Source: Lachnospiraceae bacterium
Lineage (GTDB): Bacteria; Bacillota; Clostridia; Lachnospirales; Lachnospiraceae
DNA length: 63,568 nt
Direction: 5' to 3'
NCBI GenBank assembly: GCA_016294075.1
Contig: JAEDCQ010000010.1
Coordinates: 1-63,568, forward strand
This document shows positions 1 through 8,556 of the stretch, piece by piece. The notes below the pieces were generated by a model that searched no databases, had not been told where the DNA came from, and was given only the letters and a program-made list of their open reading frames with translations. Position 1 is the first letter of the stretch. Every line of letters starts with the position of its first letter. The translations under genes and the position numbers were made by a program.

Positions 1-115
1 AACAAGCGAATAGGAACACATGTGATGCTTGTGTTCTTTGCCTTAAATGGAATCGTATTACGATATACGCAAAAAGAATTGTATGTGTTCTTGATAGGGA
101 AGCCGGTGCGTTTGA

Positions 116-289
116 GTGTCCTTGGTTTTTACCGGAATAACAGTCTCTGTTTTAGCAGCTCCAAAGCCGGAATGTGCAGCAATTGTACAGGGTACAATCG
201 CGGCTGCGGCCGTTATTAATGAAATTGTTGCGGGTGTTATTGCAAAAAAAGGTTTTGAATGGGCAGGAGAATTGGAATATAAGAAATAA
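116..289 (+). pseudogene. C-terminal remnant of a membrane transporter (CPA antiporter-like)
   Basis: An open frame with no start codon runs to the TAA at 287-289 and encodes a hydrophobic segment (VSLVFTGITVSVLAAP, then an alanine-rich helix and GFEWAGELEYKK). This resembles the last helices of cation:proton antiporters common in Clostridia. That identification is from memory of the family and is uncertain. An in-frame TGA lies at 113-115, and several more stops precede it in the same frame. A different open frame covers positions 1-219, so a frameshift plus nonsense changes is the simplest reading. The window edge prevents seeing the rest. Confidence 0.35.
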
Positions 290-290
290 T

Positions 291-319
291 TTGACGGTTA
301 ACCGATATCGTGGTATCCT
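291..319 (+). promoter_or_regulatory. sigma-A-type promoter
   Basis: TTGACG (291-296), a 17-bp spacer and TATCCT (314-319). It precedes an AGGAG ribosome binding site (336-340) and the interrupted ORF beginning at 347. Confidence 0.5.
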
Positions 320-346
320 TATAAAAGTTAGAAAAAGGAGAAATTT

Positions 347-556
347 ATGACAAGCATTGTAAGGAAAGAGGATTCTGCAAACTAAATAGTTGCAGAGCAG
401 ATGGCATTCGTAATTCGGGGTATTTGTGCCCGTTTGACGCAAGGAGTCTGCCCTGACATCGGCAATCTGTATATTGTTGATGTTACACCTTACAAAGTGT
501 CTTATATTATAATAGCGGCAGAGGATAAAAGTATCGGACGATGCTTGTTCTGCTGA
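347..556 (+). pseudogene. small ORF interrupted by an in-frame stop
   Basis: A promoter and an AGGAG ribosome binding site lead to ATG at 347, but the frame hits TAA at 383-385 after 12 codons (MTSIVRKEDSAN). The same frame then stays open for another 56 codons to TGA at 554-556. The continuation contains VIRGICARLTQGVCPDIGN and a run of hydrophobic residues, and reads like genuine protein. I do not recognise the family. It may be a pseudogene of a roughly 68-residue protein, a 12-codon leader peptide, or chance. Confidence 0.35.
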
Positions 557-656
557 AAATATTTTGTATTAATGTTGGCATGACTGTATGGTTGTGCCAT
601 TTTTTTGTCTGATAAAATGCACGCAGGGCGTGCCGGTTTTTGATTTGGAGGAAAAA

Positions 657-2552
657 ATGAATCGTGAAGAAAGAATATTGGAATTCGATAAAATAAAACA
701 AATTTGGATGGAGCTTGCTTTTACGCAGAAAGCAAAGCAGAAGATAGAAGATATGGTACCGTATTTATCCGAAATAGAGCTTACGGCTGCACTGAGGGAA
801 ACAACGGAAAGCTGTGCACTTTTGGAAAAATGCGGCAACCCGCCGATAGTTTCCTTAAACGGCATGGAAGAGATTATTGCAATTGCTTCCAGAGGAGAAT
901 GTCTTGCCCCGTCTCAACTGGAGCAGGTAAAAACGGCATTGGTAGCGGTAAGCCGCCTGATGTCTTATCTGGAACGCGGCAAAGCATACAATAATGCTTT
1001 GGCATATTATGTTGAAAATCTGGATGATTTGGAGGAGTTAAAGAGAGAAATCGGAGAAGCAGTGTATAACGATGAGGTTGCCGACCGGGCTTCTTCGATG
1101 CTGTGGGATATCCGGCAGAATATACAACGCAGTGAAGAGAAAATGAGGGAAAAGGCAGAACAGATAATCCGCAGTAATAAAGAATGCATGTCGGACTGCT
1201 TCAGCACATCCAGAAACGGTCATATTTGTATACCTGTAAAGAAGGAATATAAATATAAAATTTCAGGAAGTGTGATTGATAAGTCTGCATCCGGAAATAC
1301 ATTGTTTATGGAACCGCTCTCATCTGCAAAGTATTATGAGCAGCTACAGCAGCTTAAGCTGGAAGAGGAGGATGAAGTAAAAAGAATTCTGTACACACTT
1401 ACGGTATTGACAGATTCCTATGCGGAAGCACTCTTACAGAATATTCGTACGATGGAGAAACTGGATTTTGCATTTTCAAAAGGAAAGCTGAGCCTGTTGT
1501 ATAAAGGCTGTGCGCCTAAAATGATTCAGGAAAGAGCAATCCGTCTGACAAATGCCAGACACCCGCTTCTTCCAAAGGAAAGCTGTATACCGCTTAATTT
1601 CAGCATTGGAGAAGATATTCGTGGAATTGTGATTACCGGACCGAATACGGGCGGAAAAACAGTAGCGATTAAAACAGTGGCCTTATGCTGTATGATGGCA
1701 CAGTGTGGGCTTCATGTTCTGTGTGAAAAAGCTGAAATCTGTATGTGCAGTAACTTTCTGTGTGATATTGGTGACGGTCAGAATCTATCGGAAAATCTGT
1801 CCACCTTCTCGGCACATATCACAAATGTGCTGGATATTTTAAAAAGAATAAATTCAGAAAGTCTGGTAATTATGGATGAATTGGGCTCGGGAACAGACCC
1901 GCAGGAGGGGATGGGGATTGCGGTTGCTATTTTAGAGGAATTGAAAAAGAGCAATGCCCTGTTTTTGGTAACAACCCACTATCCGGAGATAAAGACCTTT
2001 GCAAAGAAAGAGGAGGGGATTATCAACGCCAAAATGGCTTTCGATGCAGAAAAGTTAAAACCGTTGTATCAACTGGTTATCGGGGAGGCGGGCGAAAGCT
2101 GTGCCCTGCAAATTGCAAGACGTCTGGGAATGCCGGCGGATATGCTTAATCTTGCCATGAAAGCGGCGTATGGCACGGAAAAAGAGCAAAGCTTTGAAGG
2201 GATTCCCCGAACTTTGGAAAAAACATCCTCAGCACACATCAAAAGAAACAAGCCGCAAAAGAAGAGAAAGGAAATTACATTCCGCAGGGGAGACAGTGTT
2301 ATGGTTTTCCCGGATAAAAAGGTGGGTATTGTGTGTGAAGAGGCGGATGATAAAGGAATATTGAGAGTACAATTGCCGGGTAAAAAAATCCGAATAAATT
2401 ACAAACGGATAAAGCTTCTGGTAGCGGCAGAAAAGCTGTATCCGGAGGATTATGATTTTTCCATTATTTTTGATACAGTGGCTAATCGGAAGCTGCGTCA
2501 TCAGATGGAACGAAAATATGTGGAGGGTGCAATGCTTCAGTATGAAGAATAA
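657..2552 (+). CDS. MutS2-like DNA-binding ATPase lacking the Smr domain
   Basis: The 631-residue protein has the MutS family core and clamp helices, then an ABC-type ATPase with Walker A GPNTGGKT near residues 328-335, a signature region around NLSTFSAH, Walker B VIMDELGSGTDP near 403-414 and a switch motif TTHYPE. The C-terminus (from about 545) is a small beta domain, FRRGDSVMVFPDKKVG, of the kind that precedes Smr in MutS2. The protein ends there, so the Smr nuclease domain of full-length MutS2 (about 780-790 residues) is absent. A GGAGG ribosome binding site at 647-651 selects ATG 657 over an upstream in-frame start. MutS2 proteins act on recombination intermediates or stalled ribosomes. 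Which role this short form has cannot be told. Confidence 0.85.
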   Translation: MNREERILEFDKIKQIWMELAFTQKAKQKIEDMVPYLSEIELTAALRETTESCALLEKCGNPPIVSLNGMEEIIAIASRGECLAPSQLEQVKTALVAVSRLMSYLERGKAYNNALAYYVENLDDLEELKREIGEAVYNDEVADRASSMLWDIRQNIQRSEEKMREKAEQIIRSNKECMSDCFSTSRNGHICIPVKKEYKYKISGSVIDKSASGNTLFMEPLSSAKYYEQLQQLKLEEEDEVKRILYTLTVLTDSYAEALLQNIRTMEKLDFAFSKGKLSLLYKGCAPKMIQERAIRLTNARHPLLPKESCIPLNFSIGEDIRGIVITGPNTGGKTVAIKTVALCCMMAQCGLHVLCEKAEICMCSNFLCDIGDGQNLSENLSTFSAHITNVLDILKRINSESLVIMDELGSGTDPQEGMGIAVAILEELKKSNALFLVTTHYPEIKTFAKKEEGIINAKMAFDAEKLKPLYQLVIGEAGESCALQIARRLGMPADMLNLAMKAAYGTEKEQSFEGIPRTLEKTSSAHIKRNKPQKKRKEITFRRGDSVMVFPDKKVGIVCEEADDKGILRVQLPGKKIRINYKRIKLLVAAEKLYPEDYDFSIIFDTVANRKLRHQMERKYVEGAMLQYEE

Positions 2553-2638
2553 GAAGAATTGCATTTGCAGAAGATAGATAGTATTTACAGAAGAAAGAAT
2601 TATTGATTGAAGTAAGACTCAATAAATAGTATGATAAA

Positions 2639-2668
2639 GAGGCAATCCCATTCAAGGATTGCCTTTTT
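2639..2668 (+). terminator. rho-independent terminator after the MutS2-like gene
   Basis: AGGCAATCC (2640-2648) pairs with GGATTGCCT (2656-2664), followed by a T run to 2668. Confidence 0.8.
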
Positions 2669-2727
2669 ATAAATGTGCGCTTGCGGCGCATGTTTTTTTC
2701 ATCGGATGACGGAAAGGAATGACAGAT

Positions 2728-3381
2728 ATGGCAGTAAAGCTTGCGATTTTTGATATGGACGGGACTATCTTAGATACATTAGGCGATTTATGTGACAGCC
2801 TTAATTATGTGCTTGCTAAGCAGGGGTACCCTGTCAGAACATTAGATGAAGTCCGCAGCTTTGTCGGAAACGGAATTGCAAAGCTGATTGAGCGTGCAGT
2901 TCCCTGTGACTGTACCAAAGAGCAGACTCTCGGGGTATATGAGGAATTTATTCCGTATTATAGAGAGCACTGTGCAGAGAAGACAAAACCTTATGATGGT
3001 ATTGTAAAGCTTCTTTCAGATTTAAAGCAAAACGGGATTTGGCTAGCGGTTGTATCCAATAAGGCAGATGCTGCCGTACAGGATTTGTGCAAACAGTATT
3101 TTGAGGGATTATTTGACATAGCCGTCGGTGAATGTCCGGGGATGGAAAAAAAGCCTGCACCGGATGCGGTGAACCTGGTTCTGGATAAACTTCATATTTC
3201 CCGTGAAGAGGCAGTGTATATCGGTGATTCGGAAGTGGATATTGCGACTGCAGTTAATTCCGGATTACAGCTATGTGTAGTCGATTGGGGATTTCGGGAT
3301 GTGGATTTTTTAAAGGCGCATGGTGCGAAGCGGATCTTTTCCGATACGGAGTCGCTAAAAGAGTATCTGATAACAGCCTGA
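2728..3381 (+). CDS. HAD-superfamily phosphatase, phosphoglycolate phosphatase-like
   Basis: The 217-residue protein begins MAVKLAIFDMDGT with the HAD motif I nucleophile pair D9/D11. It has motif II in VVSNKAD and motif III/IV in YIGDSEVDIATAVN. The helical cap between motifs I and II places it in the Gph/PpaX subgroup that hydrolyses small phosphoesters such as 2-phosphoglycolate; the substrate here is inferred only. GGAAAGGA at 2711-2718 abuts an upstream ATG at 2719 but is ideally spaced (9 nt) from ATG 2728, so the latter was chosen. The helicase gene follows after 20 bp, suggesting cotranscription. Confidence 0.85.
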   Translation: MAVKLAIFDMDGTILDTLGDLCDSLNYVLAKQGYPVRTLDEVRSFVGNGIAKLIERAVPCDCTKEQTLGVYEEFIPYYREHCAEKTKPYDGIVKLLSDLKQNGIWLAVVSNKADAAVQDLCKQYFEGLFDIAVGECPGMEKKPAPDAVNLVLDKLHISREEAVYIGDSEVDIATAVNSGLQLCVVDWGFRDVDFLKAHGAKRIFSDTESLKEYLITA

Positions 3382-3401
3382 GCAATGAAAAGGAGATGGG
3401 T

Positions 3402-5810
3402 ATGGAGGTTCGCATATCGGTCCGGGGACTGGTAGAATTTATTCTGCGCTCCGGAGACATTGACAACCGAAGACGAAGCAGTGCCGACAATGCCATGGCG
3501 GAAGGCAGCCGGATACATCGTATGATTCAGCGCAGGATGGGGAGTGAATATACGGCAGAGGTGCCGCTATCTTACCGGTATTCTGCCGGAGAATATGACA
3601 TTGTTGTCGATGGAAGAGCAGACGGGATTATTGATGGTGAACTAATCACAATTGATGAAATTAAAGGAACATACCGCCATTTAGACAAAATGGATAACCC
3701 CATTCCGGAGCATCTTGCGCAGGCAAAGTGTTATGCTTGTATTTATGCCATGCAGCATGAACTGCCCCAAATTCGTGTGCGGATAACTTATTGTAATATG
3801 GACAAGGAGGATATCCGTTATTTTTATGAATTTTATGATGCGGAAGATTTAAAGAACTGGTTTACAGATGTATTGCTTCAATATAAAAAATGGATGGATT
3901 ATCGGTTTGAATGGAATCAAAAGAGGCAGCAGTCGATAAAAGAAATGCAGTTCCCGTTTGATTATCGGGAAGGTCAGAAGGAATTGGTAACCTATGTATA
4001 CCAGACAATTGTGCATAAAAGAAAATTGTTTCTTGAAGCACCGACAGGTGTCGGGAAGACCATCTCGACTGTATTTCCCGCGTTAAAAGCAATGGGTGAG
4101 GAAAAGGCAGACCGCATTTTTTATCTGACTGCAAAAACAATCGCCGCAACTGTTGCGGAGAATACATTTAACCTTCTTCGGGAGAGAGGGTTACTTTTTA
4201 AAAGTGTAATTATTACGGCAAAGGATAAAATCTGTTTTATGGAAGAAACAGAATGCAATCCGGAGTATTGTCCGTATGCAAAAGGGCATTATGACCGCAT
4301 CAATGAGGCAATGTTTGATTTGCTGACACACGAGTTACATTTTGGAAGGACGGAAATAGAAAGCTATGCAAAAAAGCATATGGTCTGTCCGTTTGAAATG
4401 AGTCTGGATATGAGTTTATTTGCCGACGGCATTATCTGTGATTACAATTATCTGTTTGATCCGCATGTCTGCCTAAAGCGTTTTTTTGCGGAAAACAAAA
4501 ATGAAAAATACCTGTTTTTAATTGATGAGGCACATAATCTTGTTGATCGCGGACGTGAGATGTATAGCGCCGCTCTTGTTAAAGAAGACTTTCTGGCTCT
4601 GAAAAAGAGAGTCAGGGTTTATGACAAAAAATTAGAGAAGCGATTAGAAGCATGTAACCATCAGTTGTTGATTTTAAAAAAGGAATGTGATAATTATCGT
4701 AAATACGAACAGATAAAACCTTTTTATGACAGTGTGGAGCGTTTGAACGGTGCATTGGAAAACTATCTGGAGAATCATGAGGAAAGTCCGGTACGAAAAG
4801 AGGTATTGGATTTTTATTTTAAAATAGGACATTTCCTTCTGATTTTTGAGAAATTGGGTGAAGATTATCTGATTTATTCTTCGTTTGACGAGGCGGGGAA
4901 TTTTTTCCTCCGTCTGTTTTGCGTGGACCCTGCATTGAATTTGAAGGAATGTATGGCAAAGGGTGTTGCGAGTATTCTCTTCAGTGCAACGCTCCTTCCG
5001 ATTCAATATTATAAAAAACTGCTTGGCGGCATTTCCGAGGATTATGAGGTATATGCGAAATCGACTTTTAATCCTGACAAGCGGGCTCTTTTAATAGGAA
5101 AAGACGTGACGAGCCGCTATACTATGAGGAGTACGATGCAATATCGTGCGATTGCGAAATATATTCGCAGCATTGTATCCGGCAGGAAAGGGAATTACAT
5201 TGTGTTTTTCCCATCACATCACTTTTTAAAGCAGGTATATCAGGAATATGACTTCTTATACGGAGAAGATGCCGAAGTGGAATGCATTGTGCAGCAGGAA
5301 TATATGAAAGAAGAGGAACGTGCAGCTTTTCTGGGGCATTTTCTTGGAAATGATGATTTGGATTTGAAATCACTGATTCATATGGATATTGAGACGGAAG
5401 AAGCAAAGACACTGATTGGATTCTGTGTAATGGGTGGTATTTTCGGAGAAGGAATTGATTTAAAAAACGATAGTCTGATTGGAGCCGTGATTGTGGGAAC
5501 CGGAATTCCGCAGGTGTGTCTGGAGCGTGAATTGATTCGGGGTTATTTTGATGAAACAATGCAGAACGGCTATGAATATGCATATCTGTACCCGGGGATG
5601 AATAAAGTGCTGCAGGCCGCCGGACGTGTAATCCGAACACAGGAGGATACAGGTGTGGTTGTCTTATTGGATGAGCGGTTTCTGTATTCTTCCTATAAAT
5701 CATTGTTTCCACGTGAATGGTATAACTTTCGTATTGTGGAACATGATTCGGTGGAAAATGAAGTTGCGCAATTTTGGTCAAATGTGGATTTACATAATAA
5801 TGAAAAATAA
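3402..5810 (+). CDS. DinG/XPD-family DNA helicase with PD-(D/E)XK-like N-terminus
   Basis: The 802-residue superfamily 2 helicase carries Walker A EAPTGVGKT near residue 212-220, a DEAH box near 374 and motif VI in VLQAAGRVIRTQEDTG near the C-terminus. Between motifs I and II lie cysteines (ICFMEETECNPEYCPYAKG and MVCPF) spaced like the 4Fe-4S cluster of XPD/DinG helicases. Residues 1-170 contain GRADGIIDG and TIDEIKG, compatible with a Cas4/RecB-type PD-(D/E)XK nuclease fold (D, then E-x-K). Such nuclease-helicase fusions occur in Clostridia and are presumed to act in DNA repair. AAAGGAG at 3389-3395 fits ATG 3402, with ATG 3396 an alternative. No phage or CRISPR genes are nearby. Confidence 0.85.
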   Translation: MEVRISVRGLVEFILRSGDIDNRRRSSADNAMAEGSRIHRMIQRRMGSEYTAEVPLSYRYSAGEYDIVVDGRADGIIDGELITIDEIKGTYRHLDKMDNPIPEHLAQAKCYACIYAMQHELPQIRVRITYCNMDKEDIRYFYEFYDAEDLKNWFTDVLLQYKKWMDYRFEWNQKRQQSIKEMQFPFDYREGQKELVTYVYQTIVHKRKLFLEAPTGVGKTISTVFPALKAMGEEKADRIFYLTAKTIAATVAENTFNLLRERGLLFKSVIITAKDKICFMEETECNPEYCPYAKGHYDRINEAMFDLLTHELHFGRTEIESYAKKHMVCPFEMSLDMSLFADGIICDYNYLFDPHVCLKRFFAENKNEKYLFLIDEAHNLVDRGREMYSAALVKEDFLALKKRVRVYDKKLEKRLEACNHQLLILKKECDNYRKYEQIKPFYDSVERLNGALENYLENHEESPVRKEVLDFYFKIGHFLLIFEKLGEDYLIYSSFDEAGNFFLRLFCVDPALNLKECMAKGVASILFSATLLPIQYYKKLLGGISEDYEVYAKSTFNPDKRALLIGKDVTSRYTMRSTMQYRAIAKYIRSIVSGRKGNYIVFFPSHHFLKQVYQEYDFLYGEDAEVECIVQQEYMKEEERAAFLGHFLGNDDLDLKSLIHMDIETEEAKTLIGFCVMGGIFGEGIDLKNDSLIGAVIVGTGIPQVCLERELIRGYFDETMQNGYEYAYLYPGMNKVLQAAGRVIRTQEDTGVVVLLDERFLYSSYKSLFPREWYNFRIVEHDSVENEVAQFWSNVDLHNNEK

Positions 5811-5908
5811 AATAATTATGTTTCTAGTCCATTAGGACCTCTTTTCTGTTATAATCAGACAAAATGAATCTTTATTTTTGCAAGATTGACAAAATGAAAT
5901 TGCAGGAC

Positions 5909-5982
5909 AACTTATCTGCATTGTGGATAACTATGTGGAAACAGTGGATTTTCCTTAAAAACAGGTTTAAAAGTTGTCCACA
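5909..5982. promoter_or_regulatory. DnaA-box-like sites in the gap upstream of the GH13 gene
   Basis: TGTGGATAA at 5922-5930 is a perfect reverse-complement DnaA box (TTATCCACA). TTGTCCACA at 5974-5982 differs from it by one base, and weaker half matches lie between. They sit in an AT-rich 295-bp gap (5811-6105) with no gene. No clear terminator or promoter was otherwise found there. Confidence 0.4.
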
Positions 5983-6105
5983 AAAAATATGTTCGGGAGA
6001 ATGATTTTTGATTGAAAAGTTGCAAAAAGAGAATCCGGCACATAAGATGACTTATATGTTATGTAAAACAAGAAAAGATATTATGTTAATTAGGAGGAAA
6101 CAAAT

Positions 6106-7413
6106 ATGTGGGCAGAAGAGAGTATTTTTTATCAAATCTATCCAATGGGCTTTTGCGGAGTACCGTTTGAAAATGACGGCGTGGAGCGTCATGAGATATT
6201 AAAGGTATTGGATTGGATTCCTCATATTAAAGAAACAGGGTGTAATGCTATTTATTTTTCACCGATTTTTGAGTCGGATTCACATGGATATAATACAAGG
6301 GATTACCGCAGGCTTGATGTTCGTTTGGGAAGCAATGAGGATTTTAAAAGGGTATGTGAAAAGCTCCATGAAGCGGGCATACGTGTTATGTTAGACGGTG
6401 TGTTTAACCATGTCGGACGAGGCTTCTGGGCATTTCAGGATGTAAAAAAGAATCGCGAAGGCTCCCGCTACTGCAGTTGGTTCCATATTAATTTTGGAGG
6501 AGATTCCAATTATCAGGACGGTTTCTGGTATGAAGGATGGGAAGGGCATTACGATCTTGTGAAGCTGAATCTGGATAATGAAGAGGTTGTGCAGTATCTG
6601 CTTGAGAGCGTGGCATTCTGGATGGATGAATTTGGAATCGACGGGCTGCGTCTGGATGTAGCATATATGGTAAACCGTAATTTTTTAAGAAGACTGCGTC
6701 GGTTTTGCGATGGAAAGAAACAGGACTTTTATTTAATCGGCGAAATGATTCACGGCAATTACAATGATATCGTAAACAATGAGATGCTGCATTCTGCAAC
6801 AAATTATGAGTGCTATAAAGGACTTTACAGCAGCTTTAACAGTATGAACATGTTTGAAATCAACCATTCGCTGATGCGCCAGTTCGGAAAAGACGGGCAG
6901 GGGTTGTACCGTGGTATGAAGCTGTTATCCTTCGTAGATAATCATGATGTTACGCGTGTCGCAAGTATTTTACAAAATGAAAAGCATCTTCCGCTAATCT
7001 ATGCGGTATTAATCGGAATGCCGGGTATCCCATGTATTTACTATGGAAGTGAATGGGGGACAAAAGCAGATAAGCATGAAGGTGACCCTGCACTTCGTCC
7101 ATGCTTTGAAGCACCTGTTGAAAATGAGCTTACCTTATATATAAAGAAGCTTTGTAAAATCCGTAAAGAATCAAAAGCATTGTGCCATGGCAGCTTCCGT
7201 TCTGCTTTTTTAACAAATAAGCAGTGTATCATGGAACGTGAGGCAGACGGAGAAAAGATATTTGTTGCAATAAATGCGGATGAGAATCCGTTTACGGCAA
7301 ATGTCAACCTTGGAGAAAGCAGAATGACTGACCTGCTGACCGGAAAAGAAGTTTTGTGTGAAGGTTGTGTTAATATGGAGCCGTATACAGCTATGTTTCT
7401 TAAAAAAAGTTAA
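6106..7413 (+). CDS. GH13 alpha-amylase family glycosidase
   Basis: The 435-residue protein is an (alpha/beta)8 GH13 enzyme. The N-terminal ESIFYQIYPMGF is typical, as is the DGVFNHVG motif. The nucleophile aspartate lies in DGLRLDVAY near residue 183, the acid/base glutamate in LIGEMIHG near 211, and the third catalytic aspartate in FVDNHDVTR near 278. There is no signal peptide, so it acts in the cytoplasm, probably on imported maltodextrins or cyclodextrins. It lacks the long N-terminal domain of neopullulanases. A strong AGGAGG ribosome binding site just before position 6100 supports ATG 6106. It appears to be a single-gene unit. The exact specificity (hydrolase or transglycosylase) is not resolved. 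Confidence 0.9.
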   Translation: MWAEESIFYQIYPMGFCGVPFENDGVERHEILKVLDWIPHIKETGCNAIYFSPIFESDSHGYNTRDYRRLDVRLGSNEDFKRVCEKLHEAGIRVMLDGVFNHVGRGFWAFQDVKKNREGSRYCSWFHINFGGDSNYQDGFWYEGWEGHYDLVKLNLDNEEVVQYLLESVAFWMDEFGIDGLRLDVAYMVNRNFLRRLRRFCDGKKQDFYLIGEMIHGNYNDIVNNEMLHSATNYECYKGLYSSFNSMNMFEINHSLMRQFGKDGQGLYRGMKLLSFVDNHDVTRVASILQNEKHLPLIYAVLIGMPGIPCIYYGSEWGTKADKHEGDPALRPCFEAPVENELTLYIKKLCKIRKESKALCHGSFRSAFLTNKQCIMEREADGEKIFVAINADENPFTANVNLGESRMTDLLTGKEVLCEGCVNMEPYTAMFLKKS

Positions 7414-7590
7414 GAAAAGTAACGGAAATTTAGGGTTGAATTGTATCAATTCAGATGCAAAAAAGACATAATAGACAAATCTATATTATGCAAAGGTAAA
7501 TATATATGTGCAAAATAACATCGTATATGAACAAAATATGAACAAAACATTATGAAATTCATAAAATGTTCAAAAAGTGTTCAAAAAGGC

Positions 7591-7619
7591 TTTACAAATA
7601 ATTATAGCTGCGGTATACT
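7591..7619 (+). promoter_or_regulatory. sigma-A promoter of the small lipoprotein gene
   Basis: TTTACA (7591-7596), exactly 17 bp, TATACT (7614-7619), followed 50 bp later by ATG 7669. Confidence 0.75.
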
Positions 7620-7668
7620 CGACCATGTCGAAAGGCAAAATAATTTTCGATACAGGAGGAAAAGTATT

Positions 7669-7929
7669 ATGAAAAAATTAGTAGCAGTATTAGCAACAGT
7701 TATGGTAGCAGGTTCATTAATGGTAGCTTGCGGAAGCGAAGAAGCAGCAGTTGAAGAAATCGCAACAGAAACAGTTGTAGAGACAGAAGCAGTTGTTGAA
7801 ACAGAAGTAGAAGCTACAGAGGAAGTTGCAACAGAGGCAGCTACAGAAGAAGCAACAACTGAGGCTGCTGAAACAGAAGCAGCAACAGAAGAAGCTGAAA
7901 CAGAAGCAGCTACAACAGAAGCTGAATAA
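7669..7929 (+). CDS. small acidic lipoprotein with Glu/Ala/Thr repeats
   Basis: The 86-residue product starts MKKLVAVLATVMVAGSLMVACGS, a lipoprotein signal with lipobox MVAC (Cys at about residue 21). Everything after the cysteine is low-complexity: repeated units such as TEAATEE and ETEAATT made almost only of Glu, Thr, Ala and Val, with no basic residue. Such tails form extended acidic stalks outside the membrane; no catalytic function is visible. The gene is monocistronic, with a near-consensus promoter, an AGGAGG ribosome binding site and a strong terminator, which suggests high expression. An ATG upstream at 7552 is unlikely because it precedes the promoter. Confidence 0.75.
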   Translation: MKKLVAVLATVMVAGSLMVACGSEEAAVEEIATETVVETEAVVETEVEATEEVATEAATEEATTEAAETEAATEEAETEAATTEAE

Positions 7930-7963
7930 TCGCGTTTATAACGGGAAGTATTAAGAAAAATAG

Positions 7964-8003
7964 AAAAACGCAGAGGAATGCATGCATTCCCCTGCGTTTT
8001 TTT
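7964..8003 (+). terminator. strong rho-independent terminator
   Basis: AACGCAGAGGAATG and CATTCCCCTGCGTT form a long stem around 7966-7998, followed by seven T residues. Confidence 0.85.
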
Positions 8004-8041
8004 ACATAAAAAAAGAAATTATAAAATAATTGTAAAAAAAA

Positions 8042-8118
8042 TAATATTATATTGACAAATAATATTATACGATGTATAGTATAAACATAATACAATATTA
8101 TACAACATATAATATTAT
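8042..8118 (+). promoter_or_regulatory. promoter with repeated AATATTAT(AC) palindromes, likely PadR operator
   Basis: TTGACA (8052-8057), 17 bp and TATAGT (8075-8080) make a near-perfect promoter. The sequence ATAATATTAT or AATATTATAC occurs about four times between 8042 and 8118, overlapping the spacer and start region. This is the usual arrangement for autoregulation by the PadR protein encoded just downstream; the operator assignment is inferred. Confidence 0.6.
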
Positions 8119-8229
8119 AAAGTATAAAACCAATAAGGAATCCGTATGAAAGAATAGGAATTCAAATGAGTGCACCATTTGCACATCAGCTTATTGGAGA
8201 GAATATGATAGAAGGAAGGAGAGTATGAA

Positions 8230-8556
8230 ATGGTTTTTAACACAGGTGCAGCATTGCTGGATGCCATTGTTTTGGCGGTTGTTTCCAAAGAGCCGGAAGG
8301 GACCTACGGATACAAAATCACGCAGGAAGTCAGACAGGTTATCGAATTATCAGAATCTACGCTTTATCCCGTACTGAGACGGCTGCAAAAGGACGAATGT
8401 CTGGAAGTATATGACCAGGAATGCGCGGGACGGAACCGACGATATTATAAGGTTACCGAGAGAGGTGACGCACAGTTACATTTATACGAGAACGAATGGA
8501 AACGTTACTCCAGCAAAATTACGAGTATGTTAGAAGGGGGAATAAATCATGAATAA
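8230..8556 (+). CDS. PadR-family transcriptional regulator
   Basis: The 108-residue protein is a short PadR (subfamily 1/2 size). It has the winged-helix core AIVLAVVSKEPEGTYGYKITQEV and the recognition helix region SESTLYPVLRRLQKDECL, followed by the wing GRNRRYYKVTERG. These repressors respond to envelope stress or drugs and are often coupled to DUF1700 proteins, as here. Its stop overlaps the start of the DUF1700 gene by 8 bp, showing translational coupling. The promoter upstream has several palindromic repeats that it probably binds. The ligand is unknown. Confidence 0.9.
   Translation: MVFNTGAALLDAIVLAVVSKEPEGTYGYKITQEVRQVIELSESTLYPVLRRLQKDECLEVYDQECAGRNRRYYKVTERGDAQLHLYENEWKRYSSKITSMLEGGINHE

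Noticed and set aside
5122..5781. 219-residue minus-strand open frame
   Set aside because: It is the complement of the helicase C-terminal region, with no ribosome binding site or recognised motif.
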